In this document: positions 23,410-32,605 of the stretch, piece by piece | How positions within the stretch are numbered: position 1 is the first letter of the stretch | Layout of the letters: the number at the start of each line of letters is the position of its first letter | Source: Mycolicibacter longobardus | Lineage (GTDB): Bacteria; Actinomycetota; Actinomycetes; Mycobacteriales; Mycobacteriaceae | Length of the DNA: 64,000 nt | Direction of reading: 5' to 3' | Assembly: GCF_002102265.1 (NCBI RefSeq) | Contig: NZ_LQPG01000007.1 | Coordinates: 1 to 64,000 of the forward strand | Made by a program: the position numbers and the translations under genes | Notes under the pieces: generated by a model | The model's database searches: none | Told to the model about the DNA's origin: nothing | Seen by the model: the letters and a program-made list of their open reading frames with translations, nothing else

Positions 23410-23431
23410 AGCGGCCGGCTCGCCGGCCGCT
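23410..23431 (-). promoter_or_regulatory. Hairpin overlapping the ribosome-binding region of the conservon operon
   Basis: A perfect 9-bp inverted repeat (AGCGGCCGG / CCGGCCGCT) with a 4-nt loop lies 5 nt upstream of the kinase GTG. It covers the position where a ribosome binding site would be and no T-tract follows it, so translational control is more plausible than termination. The role is inferred. Confidence 0.5.
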
Positions 23432-23652
23432 CGGCTGAAATTCACCGTCTGCGCCTCATTCATCGGACTTTCTCCGGACATCGCACCGCACACGGGTTGC
23501 GATGTGGTTCACGCCATAGCAATTCGACGAGTATGCCAGTCGCCCGCAGGCCTGACCAGAATTTTTACTGAACAGAACACTTTTCGAGACCTTCGCGTGT
23601 CTTCGCGAACTCCGGTCGAGCAAACAGACCGGCGGGCTGTCATCATCGACTG

Positions 23653-24117
23653 ATGATCCGGGTGCTGTTCTATTCACCCCGCATCCCGCCCAATACCGGC
23701 AACGCGATCCGGATGGTGGCGGCGACCGGAGCGGAACTGCATCTGGTGGAGCCCATGGGTTTCGACCTGTCCGAACCGAAGCTGCGACGGGCCGGTTTGG
23801 ACTATCACGACCTGGCCTGGGTTCGGGTGCACTCGTCGTTGCCGGCCGCGTGGGAGGCGTTGGGGCAGGCCCGGGTGTTCGCGTTCACCGCAGGCGCGGA
23901 TACGCCCTACACCGACGTGCGCTACCAGCCCGGTGACGTGTTGATGTTCGGCCCCGAGCCCACTGGGCTGGATGAGGCGACGCTGGCCGACCCGCACATC
24001 ACCGCCCGGTTGCGCATCCCGATGCTGGCCGGGCGACGGTCGCTGAACCTGTCGAACGCCGCCGCGGTCGCGGTCTACGAGGCGTGGCGCCAGCAGGGGT
24101 TTGCCGGCGGGGTGTGA
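23653..24117 (+). CDS. trmL: tRNA (cytidine/uridine-2'-O-)-methyltransferase
   Basis: TrmL methylates the 2'-O of the wobble nucleotide of certain leucine tRNAs using SAM. The 154-residue SPOUT-fold protein is the spoU/Rv3366 counterpart. It has the three SPOUT motifs: PRIPPNTGNAIRMVAATGAEL at 9-29 (motif 1), LMFGPEPTGLDEA near 97-109 (motif 2), and IPMLAGRRSLNLSNAAAVAVYE near 122-143 (motif 3), which makes the SAM-binding knot. The stop codon lies inside a tandem repeat that continues downstream. The gap to the divergent conservon is 248 nt and should hold both promoters, but I cannot place hexamers there with confidence. Confidence 0.92.
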   Translation: MIRVLFYSPRIPPNTGNAIRMVAATGAELHLVEPMGFDLSEPKLRRAGLDYHDLAWVRVHSSLPAAWEALGQARVFAFTAGADTPYTDVRYQPGDVLMFGPEPTGLDEATLADPHITARLRIPMLAGRRSLNLSNAAAVAVYEAWRQQGFAGGV

Positions 24118-24162
24118 ATCTACCGGCGGGTGTGAATCTACCGGCGGGGTGTGAATCTACCG
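24104..24162 (+). repeat. Triple tandem repeat spanning the trmL stop codon
   Basis: Three consecutive copies of a 18-20 bp unit containing GTGTGAATCTACCGGCGG. The TGA within the first copy is the trmL stop codon; the other two lie downstream. The third copy is also the outer end of the palindromic element that follows. Confidence 0.75.
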
Positions 24163-24240
24163 CCGCTCGCCGAGTGTCAGGTTATGACCCACGATTCGCC
24201 GAAAAACGTGTCATAACTCGACATTCGCTGCGAGATTCAC
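24151..24240. repeat. Palindromic element between convergent trmL and nitroreductase genes
   Basis: The element starts with GTGAATCT and ends with AGATTCAC, and its inner arms are GTTATGAC and GTCATAAC with an imperfect match between them. The loop is about 20 nt. The whole forms an inverted repeat of about 90 bp filling the intergenic gap. It supplies the TGA stop of the nitroreductase gene on the minus strand, and the upstream tandem copy supplies the TGA of trmL. It could act as a bidirectional terminator or be a small non-coding mobile repeat. It has no T-tract. Confidence 0.65.
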
Positions 24241-24884
24241 CAAGTGTCGAAGTGCGCCAGCTGCTCGGCCGGCAACCGCTTGGCCGGTTTGAAGTCGGTG
24301 CCCTTGGTGTAAGCGATCGGGAACAGTCCGCCCTGGCTGTACTCCTCGTGCGGGATGCCGAGCACCTCGGCGGCCTGCTTCTCGCCGTCCTCGAGCAGGT
24401 GCAGCGTGGTCCAGCACGAACCCAGCCCGCGATTGCGCAACGCCAGACAGTAGCTCCACGCGGCCGGGAACAGCGACGCCCAGAATGACGCGCTGAGCCC
24501 CAGCGGCGCCTCCTCCACCCGGCCCTCCAGGCACGGGATCATCAGCACCGGCACGTCCTGCAGGTTCTCGGCCAGGTATCGGGCCGAGCCGCTGACCAAC
24601 TCCATCCGCTCGCTGCGCACGTCGCCCTCGCCATAGTCGGGCTTCATCCGGTTCAGGTAGGGCAGGGCGTTCGCGCGGTAGATGTCGGCGATCGCCTGCT
24701 TCTTGACCGGGTCGGTGACGAACATCCACTGCCAGCCCTGAGCGTTCGAACCGGTGGGGGCCTGCAGGGCGATCTCGAGGCACTCCATGAGCACCTCGCG
24801 GGGAACCGGCTTGTCCAGGTCGAGACGCTTGCGGACCGATCGGGTGGTGGTCAGGACTTCGTCTGCAGACAAGTTGAGGTTCAT
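24237..24884 (-). CDS. Nitroreductase family protein
   Basis: A 215-residue FMN-dependent nitroreductase matching Mtb Rv3368c. TTRSVRKRLDLDKPVP near 13-28 binds FMN phosphate, and APTGSNAQGWQWMFVTD near 42-58 is the conserved FMN contact. PAAWSYCLALRNRGLGSCWT near 140 and LGIPHEEYSQGGLFPIAYTKG near 175 complete the fold. These enzymes reduce nitro, quinone or F420-like substrates with NAD(P)H; the physiological substrate is unknown. It lies 19 nt downstream of the dnaE2 stop in the same direction and may be co-transcribed with it. Confidence 0.9.
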   Translation of the reverse strand: MNLNLSADEVLTTTRSVRKRLDLDKPVPREVLMECLEIALQAPTGSNAQGWQWMFVTDPVKKQAIADIYRANALPYLNRMKPDYGEGDVRSERMELVSGSARYLAENLQDVPVLMIPCLEGRVEEAPLGLSASFWASLFPAAWSYCLALRNRGLGSCWTTLHLLEDGEKQAAEVLGIPHEEYSQGGLFPIAYTKGTDFKPAKRLPAEQLAHFDTW

Positions 24885-24903
24885 GGGTGGAGGTTACCGC
24901 CGG

Positions 24904-27900
24904 TTACCGGAAGTCCCGGGAGCGCGACCCCACCGTCAGCTCAAGGGCGCCCAGCCGATCGGCCAGCACGGTGACCGCCCCGCTGGCGTTCTGCACCCGA
25001 CCGCGGATCAGCAACGCCGCCGCGGTCTGCGCCAGCCGGCGATACCGCGTCCACACCCCCGGCGTACACAGCACATTGACCATCCCGGTCTCGTCCTCGA
25101 GGTTGACGAACGTCACCCCGCGGGCGGTCGACGGCCGCTGCCGATGCGTCACTGCCCCGGCGATGAGCACCCGGGTGCCATCGGGCACGCTCAGCAGCTG
25201 GTCGGCGGGAATCACCCCGAGCGCATCGAGATCGGCGCGCAGGAACTGCGTCGGATAGCTGTCCGGGGACACCCCGGTGGCCCACACATCGGCGGCGGCC
25301 AACCCGATATCGCTCATCCCGGGCAGTGCCGGAGTGTGCGTGGACACCCCCACCCCGGGCAATCGGTCCGGCCGCTGGCCCGCCGCCGCCCCGGCCGCCC
25401 ACAGCGCCTCGCGGCGCGACATGCCGAAGCTGTCGAACGCACCGGCGGTTGCCAGCGCCTCGGCCTGCGGTACCGAAAGCTGAACCCGGGCAGTCAGATC
25501 CAGCAGCGAGGCGAACGGACCGTGAGCTTCGCGATCGGCCACCAGCCGCTCGGCGAGATCGACGCCGATATTGCGAACGACACCCAATCCGAGCCGGACC
25601 TGCGTTCCGGCTTCGGTCAGCGTGGGGTGCGCCAGGCTGGCGTTGACGTCCGGGCCGTGCACGACGACCCCGTGCCGGCGGGCATCTGCCACCAGCGACT
25701 GCGGCGAGTAGAAGCCCATCGGCTGGGCCCGCAGCAACGCGGCGCAGAACGCCGCCGGGTGGTGCAGCTTGAACCAGGCCGAGTAGAACACCAGCGACGC
25801 GAAGCTCATCGCGTGGCTCTCCGGAAATCCGTAGTTGGCGAAGGCTTCCAGCTTTTCGTAGATCCGGTCGGCGACGGCACCGGTGATGCCGTGGCACTCG
25901 CGCATGCCGTCGTAGAACCGGGTGCGCAGCTGCCGCATCCGTTCGGTGGACCGTTTGGAACCCATGGCCCGGCGCAGCTGGTCGGCTTCGGCCGGCGAGA
26001 ACCCGGCGCAGTCGACGGCGAGTTGCATCAACTGTTCCTGAAACAGCGGCACCCCCAACGTCTTGTGCAGCGCAGGCTCCATCGACGGGTGCTCGCACTT
26101 GAATCGGTCCGGATGGCTGGGGTCATTGCGGCGCTGGATGTAGGGGTGCACCGAGCCGCCCTGGATCGGCCCCGGGCGGATCAGCGCGACCTCCACCACC
26201 AGGTCGTAGAACTCCCGCGGCTTCAGCCGCGGCAGGGTGGCCATCTGGGCCCGCGACTCCACCTGGAACACCCCGACGGAATCCGCCCGCGTCAGCATCT
26301 CGTACACCGCGGGCTCGGACAGGTCGATTCGGGCGAAATCCACCTCGATGCTCTTATGCTCTGCCACCAGGTCTTTCATGTAGTGCAGCGCAGAGAGCAT
26401 GCCCAGGCCGAGCAGGTCGAATTTCACCAGACCGATTGCTGCACAGTCGTCTTTGTCCCACTGCAGCACGCTGCGGCCCGGCATGCGCGCCCACTCCACC
26501 GGGCACACATCGGCGATCGGGCGGTCACAGATCACCATGCCGCCGGAGTGGATGCCCAGATGCCTCGGCAGATCGGCGATCTGAGTCGCCAAATCGATCA
26601 CCGGTTCGGGAATGCCGTCGGTATCGGAGGATTCAGCCACTCCATGCCACCGGCCGACCTGTTTGCTCCAGGCGTCCTGCTGCCCCGGGGAGTAGCCCAG
26701 CGCCCGGGCCATGTCGCGCACCGCACTGCGGCCCCGGTAGGTGATGACGTTGGCGACCTGGGCGGTGTAGTCACGCCCGTAGCGGGCGTAGACGTACTGG
26801 ATGACCTCTTCGCGCCGGTCCGACTCGATATCGATGTCGATATCGGGGGGCTCGTCACGTTCCGAGGACAAGAACCGCTCGAACAGCAGGTTGTTGGTGA
26901 CCGGATCCACCGCGGTGACACCGAGGGCGTAACAGACCGCGGAGTTGGCCGCCGACCCCCGGCCCTGACACAGGATGTCGCTGCGCCGGCAGAACTGGGT
27001 GATGTCGTGCACCACCAGGAAGTAGCCCGGAAACCCGAGCCGGGCAATGACATTCAATTCATGCTCGATCTGCGTATACGCTTTGGGCGCCTGCGCCGGT
27101 GGTCCGTAGCGCTCCTGCGCGCCGGCCAGGACCAACCGTCGCAGCCAGCTGTCCTCGGTATACCCGGCCGGGACGTCAAAAGGCGGTAGCTGCGGGGCGA
27201 TGAGCTGCAGCGCGAAGGCGCACTGCTCACCGAGTTCGGCTGCGGCCGTGACCGTCGCGGGATACTGCGCGAACAACCGGGCCATCTCCGCGCCGGACCG
27301 CAGATGTGAGCCGCCCAGCGGAGCCAGCCGGCCGGCGGCCGCATCCAGAGACTGCCGGGCCCGGATCGCCCCCATCGCCATCGCCAGCCGCGCCCGGGAC
27401 GGCCCGGCGAAATGCGCGCCGGTGGTGGCCACCAGCCCCACCCCGAACCGGGGCGCCAGGGCGGCCAGCGCCGCATTGCGCTCGTCGTCGCACGGATCCC
27501 CGTGCCGGGTCAGCTCGACGCTGACCCGCGCGGCTCCGAACCGGTCCACCAGATCGGCCAGCGCGGCGGCGGCGGCGTCCGGTCCGCCGGTGGCCAGCGC
27601 ATGGCGGACGTGCCCCTTGCGGCATCCGGTCAGGATGTGCCAGTGCCCGCCCGCCGCCTCGGTCAGCGTGTCGAGATCGAAACGCGGCCTGCCCTTCTCG
27701 CCGGCCAGGTGTGCGGCGGCGATCTGTCGCGACAACCGCCGATACCCCTCCGGACCGCGGGCCAGCACCAGCAGGTGCGGGCCGGGCGGGTCCGGGTGCT
27801 CGGTTCGAGACCCGTAATCGGCAGGTGCCAGCGACAATTCGGCACCGAACACGGTGCCTATCTCCAGGCCCGCGGCGCCCAGCTCCTTGGCCGCTTCGGC

Positions 27901-28215
27901 GAACCGCACCACCCCGTACAGACCGTTGTGATCGGTCAGCGCGATCGCCCGCAGCCCCAGCCGGGCGGCCTCGGCGACCAGCTCCTGCGGGCTGCTGGCG
28001 CCGTCCAGGAAGCTGTACGCCGAGTGCGCGTGCAGCTCGGCATAAGGCGGGCAAGGCCGAGAAGGCCGAGAAGGCACCGCCCGGCGTGGCTCGGACCGCG
28101 GGGCCGATGAGACGCGATCCGCCGACACACCGGCCGCATCACCGGTGTGACGAGGCTTACCATCGAGCACCCGCTCCATTTCCGCCCAGCTCGACGGCCC
28201 GCTACCCCAACCCAC
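24904..28215 (-). CDS. dnaE2: Error-prone DNA polymerase III alpha subunit DnaE2
   Basis: DnaE2 is the C-family polymerase that performs damage-induced mutagenic translesion synthesis with ImuA' and ImuB. The 1103-residue protein has a PHP domain from YAELHAHSAYSFLDGASSP near 58, the catalytic core with GRGSAANSAVCYALGVTAVDP near 433, PPDIDIDIES near 465 (catalytic Asp residues), and QLRRAMGSKRSTERMRQLR near 755. An OB-fold near the C-terminus carries RVLIAGAVTHRQRP. I chose the GTG giving VGWGSGPSSWAEMERVLDGK because it aligns with Mtb DnaE2. An upstream ATG would place the LexA operator inside the coding region. Regulation is SOS, by the adjacent LexA box. Confidence 0.96.
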   Translation of the reverse strand: MGWGSGPSSWAEMERVLDGKPRHTGDAAGVSADRVSSAPRSEPRRAVPSRPSRPCPPYAELHAHSAYSFLDGASSPQELVAEAARLGLRAIALTDHNGLYGVVRFAEAAKELGAAGLEIGTVFGAELSLAPADYGSRTEHPDPPGPHLLVLARGPEGYRRLSRQIAAAHLAGEKGRPRFDLDTLTEAAGGHWHILTGCRKGHVRHALATGGPDAAAAALADLVDRFGAARVSVELTRHGDPCDDERNAALAALAPRFGVGLVATTGAHFAGPSRARLAMAMGAIRARQSLDAAAGRLAPLGGSHLRSGAEMARLFAQYPATVTAAAELGEQCAFALQLIAPQLPPFDVPAGYTEDSWLRRLVLAGAQERYGPPAQAPKAYTQIEHELNVIARLGFPGYFLVVHDITQFCRRSDILCQGRGSAANSAVCYALGVTAVDPVTNNLLFERFLSSERDEPPDIDIDIESDRREEVIQYVYARYGRDYTAQVANVITYRGRSAVRDMARALGYSPGQQDAWSKQVGRWHGVAESSDTDGIPEPVIDLATQIADLPRHLGIHSGGMVICDRPIADVCPVEWARMPGRSVLQWDKDDCAAIGLVKFDLLGLGMLSALHYMKDLVAEHKSIEVDFARIDLSEPAVYEMLTRADSVGVFQVESRAQMATLPRLKPREFYDLVVEVALIRPGPIQGGSVHPYIQRRNDPSHPDRFKCEHPSMEPALHKTLGVPLFQEQLMQLAVDCAGFSPAEADQLRRAMGSKRSTERMRQLRTRFYDGMRECHGITGAVADRIYEKLEAFANYGFPESHAMSFASLVFYSAWFKLHHPAAFCAALLRAQPMGFYSPQSLVADARRHGVVVHGPDVNASLAHPTLTEAGTQVRLGLGVVRNIGVDLAERLVADREAHGPFASLLDLTARVQLSVPQAEALATAGAFDSFGMSRREALWAAGAAAGQRPDRLPGVGVSTHTPALPGMSDIGLAAADVWATGVSPDSYPTQFLRADLDALGVIPADQLLSVPDGTRVLIAGAVTHRQRPSTARGVTFVNLEDETGMVNVLCTPGVWTRYRRLAQTAAALLIRGRVQNASGAVTVLADRLGALELTVGSRSRDFR

Positions 28216-28228
28216 GCCTCTCAAGCTA

Positions 28229-28244
28229 TCGAACATACGTGCGA
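28229..28244 (-). promoter_or_regulatory. LexA (SOS) box of dnaE2
   Basis: TCGAACATACGTGCGA matches the mycobacterial SOS box TCGAAC-N4-GTTCGA at all but one arm position. It lies 13 nt upstream of the dnaE2 GTG. The position and the known SOS induction of dnaE2 in mycobacteria support it. Confidence 0.85.
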
Positions 28245-28329
28245 AGAACACTGGGCTGGGTGTGAAAAAGAACTTTGATGCACTAATCTGTGTCAGGTTC
28301 CGGCACGATGCGAAAGGGCCACTGCTTTC

Positions 28330-28761
28330 ATGTTCGGCGTTGTCAGACGCGCGTGGTTACCCCTGCTCATCGTCGTAGTCCTCGCGGTGGGGGGGTTCAC
28401 TGTGCAGCGAGTCCGCGGCTACTTCGGAGCCGACGACAGCGGCAATGGGACCGTCCCGTTCGAGGACACCAAGCCCTTCCACCCCAAGGTCGTGGTCTAC
28501 GACGTCTTCAGCCCGGACGGGACCTACGCCGACATCAACTATCTGGACCTGGACGCCACGCCGCAGCGGATCGACGGCGTCGGCCTGCCGTGGTCGCTGA
28601 CCCTGTCGACCACCAACCCGGCGGTGAGCCCCAACATCGTCGCGCAGGGTGACGGCACCACCATCGGCTGCCGGGTCACCATCGACGGCGTGGTCAAAGA
28701 AGAACGGATCTCCAGCAGCCCCGTGAGCGCCCAGACCTTCTGCATTGTGAAATCCGCATGA
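28330..28761 (+). CDS. MmpS family membrane-anchored protein
   Basis: A 143-residue MmpS protein. One N-terminal membrane anchor spans about 9-28 ([19 protein letters not shown]), followed by a periplasmic beta-sandwich with [20 protein letters not shown] near 70-89 and two Cys (TIGCRV, TFCIV) likely to form a disulfide. MmpS proteins assist the paired MmpL transporter. The length and anchor-proximal [11 protein letters not shown] resemble the MmpS4/MmpS5 group, which support siderophore and drug efflux. It is divergent from dnaE2, with the LexA box closer to dnaE2. No IdeR box is visible upstream. The stop overlaps the mmpL start by 4 nt (ATGA). Confidence 0.9.
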   Translation: MFGVVRRAWLPLLIVVVLAVGGFTVQRVRGYFGADDSGNGTVPFEDTKPFHPKVVVYDVFSPDGTYADINYLDLDATPQRIDGVGLPWSLTLSTTNPAVSPNIVAQGDGTTIGCRVTIDGVVKEERISSSPVSAQTFCIVKSA

Positions 28762-31655
28762 GCGAACACAGCCCCGACGCCCCGACCGATACGTTGCCGG
28801 CCGCACGACCGCCTCAGCGCGGCGGTATCCCGGCGTGGATCCGCCGGCTGGCGGTGCCCATCATCCTGGTCTGGGTGGCGATCACCGTGCTGGTGAATGT
28901 CATTGTGCCGCAGCTCGACGAAGTCGGGAAGATGCGCGCGGTGTCGATGGCCCCCAAAGACGCTCCATCGATGATCGCCATGATGCGCATCGGAAAGGTG
29001 TTCGAGGAGTTCAAGTCGGACAGCTCGGCGATGGTGGTCATCGAAGGCGACCAGCCACTGGGCGACGACGCCCACAAGTATTACGACGAACTGGTCACCA
29101 AGATGGAGGCCGACGGCGCCCACGTCGAGCACATCCAAGACTTCTGGAGCGATCCGCTGACCGCGGCGGGCTCGCAGAGCCCGGACGGCAAAGCCGCCTA
29201 TGTTCAGGTGTATCTGGCCGGCAATATGGGCGAGACGCTGGCCAACGAGTCGGTCGAGGCCGTTCAGCAGATCATCGCCGACACTCCGGCACCCCCCGGG
29301 GTGCATGCTCACGTCACCGGCGGTGCGGCCCTCAACGCCGATCAGCACATCGCCGGTGACAAAAGCCTGAAGATCATCACCGCACTGACGTTCGTGGTGA
29401 TCATCACGATGCTGCTGTCCATCTACCGGTCGATCGGCACCGTGCTGCTGGTGCTGGGCATGGTGGTCTTCGAACTGAGCGCTGCCCGCGGCGTGGTGGC
29501 CGTGCTCGCCTACCACAACATCATCGGCCTGTCGACGTTCGCGGTGAACCTGCTGGTGACACTGGCCATCGCCGCCTCGACGGACTATGCGATCTTCCTA
29601 CTCGGCCGCTATCAAGAGGCACGAGCACTCGGCGAGGACAAGGAATCGGCCTTCCACACCATGTATCACGGCACCGCGCACGTGATCCTGGGTTCGGGGC
29701 TGACCATCGCCGGCGCGACCTTCTGCCTGCACTTCACCCGACTGCCCTATTTCCAATCGCTGGGCGTTCCCCTGGCTATCGGCATGGTGGTCGTGGTGTT
29801 CGCAGCGCTCACCTTCGGCTCCGCGGTGGTGGCGGTGGCCAGCCGCTTCGGCATGCTGGAGCCCAAGCGGGCGATGCGGATCCGCACCTGGCGACGGATC
29901 GGCGCGCTGATCGTGCGCTGGCCGGGGCCGGTACTGGTGGCCACCACGGCGGTCTGTCTGATCGGGCTGCTCACCCTGCCGGGTTACCGGAGCAACTACA
30001 ACGACCGGCAATACCTGCCGGATTATGTGCCGGCAAACATCGGCTACGCCGCCGCCGACCGGCACTTCTCCCAGGCCCGGATGAGTCCGGAACTGCTGAT
30101 GATCGAGACCGACCGCGACCTGCGCAACCCGGCGGACTTCCTGGTCATCAACCGGATCGCCAAGCGCGTGTTCGAGGTGCCGGGCATCGGGCGGGTGCAG
30201 ACCATCACCCGGCCGCTGGGCACGCCGATCGAACACACCACGATCCCGTTCGCGATGAGCATGCAGGGCACCACCCAGCAGCTGAACATGAAGTACCAGC
30301 TCGACAGCATGAAGAACATGCTCAAGATGGGCGACGACATGCAAGTCTCCATCGACAGCATGAAGCAGATGCTCGAGGTCACCCGCGAGATGTCGGTGAC
30401 CACCCACAGCATGGACCTCAAGATGCACCACATGCTCGACGACATCCAGAAGATGCGCGACTCGATCGCCGACTTCGACGACATGTGGCGACCGATGCGC
30501 AGCTACTTCTACTGGGAGCCGCACTGCTTCGACATCCCGATCTGCTGGTCGATCCGATCGATCTTCGACGTCATGGACGGCCTCGACCAGATGACCGAGG
30601 ATTTCGAAAAGGTCCTGCCCGACATCGACAACCTCGACCGGCTGATCCCGCGGATGCTCGAGATCATGCCGCCGATGATCGAGACGATGTCGAACATGCG
30701 GACCACCCAACTGAAGATGCAGTCCACCATGGAGGGCCTGCAGCTTCAGATGGAGAAGATGATGGAAGGCCAGAACGCCATGGGCAAGGCGTTCGACGAG
30801 TCCAAGAACGACGACTCGTTCTATCTGCCGCCGGAGGCGTTCGACAACGAAGACTTCAAGCGCGGCATGAAGATGTTCCTGTCCCCCGACGGGCACGCGG
30901 TGCGCTTCATCATCTCCCACGAGGGCGACCCGATGTCCGAGGAGGGCATCTCGCACGTGCAGCCGATCAAGCACGCCGTACACGAGGCGCTCAAGGGCAC
31001 CCCCCTGGAAGGCTCCAAGGTCTATCTCGGCGGCACCGCGGCCATGTTCAAGGACATGAAGGACGGGTCGTCCTACGACCTGATCATCGCCGGCATCGCG
31101 TCGCTGTGCCTGATCTTCATCATCATGTTGCTCATCACCCGGGCCGTGGTGGCCTCGGCGGTGATCGTCGGCACGGTGCTGCTCTCACTGGGCACGTCGT
31201 TCGGGATCTCGGTGCTGATCTGGCAGCACATCATCGGCCTGGAACTGCACTGGATGGTGCTGGCGATGTCGGTGATCATCCTGTTGGCGGTGGGTTCGGA
31301 CTACAACCTGCTGCTGGTCTCCCGGATGAAGGAAGAGCTACCCGGCGGAATCAAGACCGGCATCATCCGTGCGATGGGAGGCAGTGGCTCCGTCGTCACC
31401 TCGGCGGGCCTGGTGTTCGCGTTCACCATGATGTCGATGCTGGTCTCCGACCTGCGCGTTATCGGTCAGGTGGGTTCCACCATCGGACTCGGTCTGCTCA
31501 TCGACACCCTGGTGATCCGCTCGTTCATGACGCCGTCGATCGCCGCGCTGCTGGGCCGCTGGTTCTGGTGGCCGCAGCGGGTGCGGTCGAGGCCGGCACC
31601 GGCCGCACAGCAGCCGGTGTCGCAGTCGAAGCCAGCCCCGATACCCGTCAGCTGA
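28758..31655 (+). CDS. MmpL family RND transporter (MmpL4/5-type)
   Basis: A 965-residue inner-membrane RND exporter for lipids, siderophores or drugs. There are two halves, each with an extracytoplasmic porter domain and a 5-6 helix membrane domain. TM1 lies at about 32-52. The proton-relay Asp-Tyr pairs are in [16 protein letters not shown] near 273-288 and [16 protein letters not shown] near 845-860. Between porter subdomains, about 500-690 is rich in Met, Asp, Lys and Leu ([33 protein letters not shown]), predicting the long coiled coil typical of MmpL4 and MmpL5. This and the MmpS partner argue against the MmpL3 branch. The cargo cannot be read from sequence. Confidence 0.93.
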   Translation: MSEHSPDAPTDTLPAARPPQRGGIPAWIRRLAVPIILVWVAITVLVNVIVPQLDEVGKMRAVSMAPKDAPSMIAMMRIGKVFEEFKSDSSAMVVIEGDQPLGDDAHKYYDELVTKMEADGAHVEHIQDFWSDPLTAAGSQSPDGKAAYVQVYLAGNMGETLANESVEAVQQIIADTPAPPGVHAHVTGGAALNADQHIAGDKSLKIITALTFVVIITMLLSIYRSIGTVLLVLGMVVFELSAARGVVAVLAYHNIIGLSTFAVNLLVTLAIAASTDYAIFLLGRYQEARALGEDKESAFHTMYHGTAHVILGSGLTIAGATFCLHFTRLPYFQSLGVPLAIGMVVVVFAALTFGSAVVAVASRFGMLEPKRAMRIRTWRRIGALIVRWPGPVLVATTAVCLIGLLTLPGYRSNYNDRQYLPDYVPANIGYAAADRHFSQARMSPELLMIETDRDLRNPADFLVINRIAKRVFEVPGIGRVQTITRPLGTPIEHTTIPFAMSMQGTTQQLNMKYQLDSMKNMLKMGDDMQVSIDSMKQMLEVTREMSVTTHSMDLKMHHMLDDIQKMRDSIADFDDMWRPMRSYFYWEPHCFDIPICWSIRSIFDVMDGLDQMTEDFEKVLPDIDNLDRLIPRMLEIMPPMIETMSNMRTTQLKMQSTMEGLQLQMEKMMEGQNAMGKAFDESKNDDSFYLPPEAFDNEDFKRGMKMFLSPDGHAVRFIISHEGDPMSEEGISHVQPIKHAVHEALKGTPLEGSKVYLGGTAAMFKDMKDGSSYDLIIAGIASLCLIFIIMLLITRAVVASAVIVGTVLLSLGTSFGISVLIWQHIIGLELHWMVLAMSVIILLAVGSDYNLLLVSRMKEELPGGIKTGIIRAMGGSGSVVTSAGLVFAFTMMSMLVSDLRVIGQVGSTIGLGLLIDTLVIRSFMTPSIAALLGRWFWWPQRVRSRPAPAAQQPVSQSKPAPIPVS

Positions 31656-31665
31656 CGGTCCGTCC

Positions 31666-32529
31666 TCAGATCGGGCGGCGGACGACGACAACCGGCGCGT
31701 GCGCCGACTCCACCACCTCCTGGCTGACCGAGCCCAGCAGCATGCCGACGAAGCCGCCGCGGCCGTGGCTGCCCACCACCACCAGCTGAGCCTCTTTGGA
31801 CTGATCGATCAGTTGGTCTGCCGGCCGGTCATCGACCACCACCCGGCGCACCGTGACGTCGGGGTAACGCTCCCGCCAGCCGGCCAACCGCTCGGCCAGA
31901 GCCAATTCGCCGTCGGACGCCAGCACAGCGGGGTCGAGACCGGGAAAGTCCATCAACCCGGTGTCGTGCCAGGCATACACCGCGATCAGCTCTACCCCAC
32001 GCAGCGATGCCTCTTCGAACGCCAGCGCCGTCGCGGCCTCCGACACCGGGGAGCCGTCGATGCCGACCACCACGGGTGCGTCGGCCGGGTGGGGATGCCC
32101 CTCGTGGATGACCGCGACCGGGCAGTGCGCGTGCCGGACCAGTGACGAACTGGCCGAACCGAGAAACCGGCGGCGCAGCCGCCCATGCCCGCGGGATCCA
32201 ACCACCAGACAGGCGGCGTCGCGGCTCAGGTCCACCAGCGTCGGGACCGTGGAGCCCAGCACGGTCTCCGCGGCGACCCGCGGCGCCCCGGCCGCTTCGG
32301 CGACCTCGACGGCGTGGCGCAGGTGGCGTTCGCCCTGTTCACGCTGCCATTCGGTGAATCCGGGCGGCATCGGTGTCTCGGGGAATGTCATCACCACGGG
32401 CGGGGCCAGCACGTGAACCAGGGTCAGAGGCAGGTTGTGCAGAGCGGCGTCACGGGCCGCCCAGTCGACCGCCGCGGCCGACGACGGCGATCCGTCGACA
32501 CCCACCAGGATTCCGGAAATGGACGACAT
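31666..32529 (-). CDS. Tandem-domain universal stress protein
   Basis: A 287-residue protein with two USP domains of about 145 residues each. Each has the ATP-binding set: domain 1 VGVDGSPSSAAA near 8-19 and GSRGHGRLRRRFLGSASS near 112-129; domain 2 VVGIDGSPVSEAA near 154 and GSHGRGGFVGMLLGSVSQ near 254. The G-2x-G-9x-G(S) pattern predicts ATP binding. Mtb tandem USPs such as Rv2623 and Rv2005c are its closest remembered kin. They respond to hypoxia and affect growth. The start ATG follows AAGGAGAACCCG, a strong ribosome binding site, which decides against longer frames that run through the divergent otsB region. Confidence 0.9.
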   Translation of the reverse strand: MSSISGILVGVDGSPSSAAAVDWAARDAALHNLPLTLVHVLAPPVVMTFPETPMPPGFTEWQREQGERHLRHAVEVAEAAGAPRVAAETVLGSTVPTLVDLSRDAACLVVGSRGHGRLRRRFLGSASSSLVRHAHCPVAVIHEGHPHPADAPVVVGIDGSPVSEAATALAFEEASLRGVELIAVYAWHDTGLMDFPGLDPAVLASDGELALAERLAGWRERYPDVTVRRVVVDDRPADQLIDQSKEAQLVVVGSHGRGGFVGMLLGSVSQEVVESAHAPVVVVRRPI

Positions 32530-32605
32530 CGGGTTCTCCTTGTGCTCGGGACCTCTCCAGACCCCTACCACGCTAATCCTGATCGGGCTGTGGCACCGTG
32601 GTGGC

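Noticed and set aside
24754..27189. 811-codon open frame antisense to dnaE2
   Set aside because: High-GC shadow with no motifs and His/Arg-rich composition; the sense gene is certain.
27790..27815. GGTTCGAGACCCG resembling a tRNA T-arm
   Set aside because: It is inside dnaE2 coding sequence with no acceptor or anticodon arms around it.
28216..28251. N-terminal extension of dnaE2
   Set aside because: It would put the LexA box inside the coding sequence and is absent from Mtb DnaE2.
28262..28329. IdeR box upstream of mmpS-mmpL, which would support siderophore export
   Set aside because: Looked for TTAGG...CCTAA-like palindromes and found none; the siderophore role stays open.
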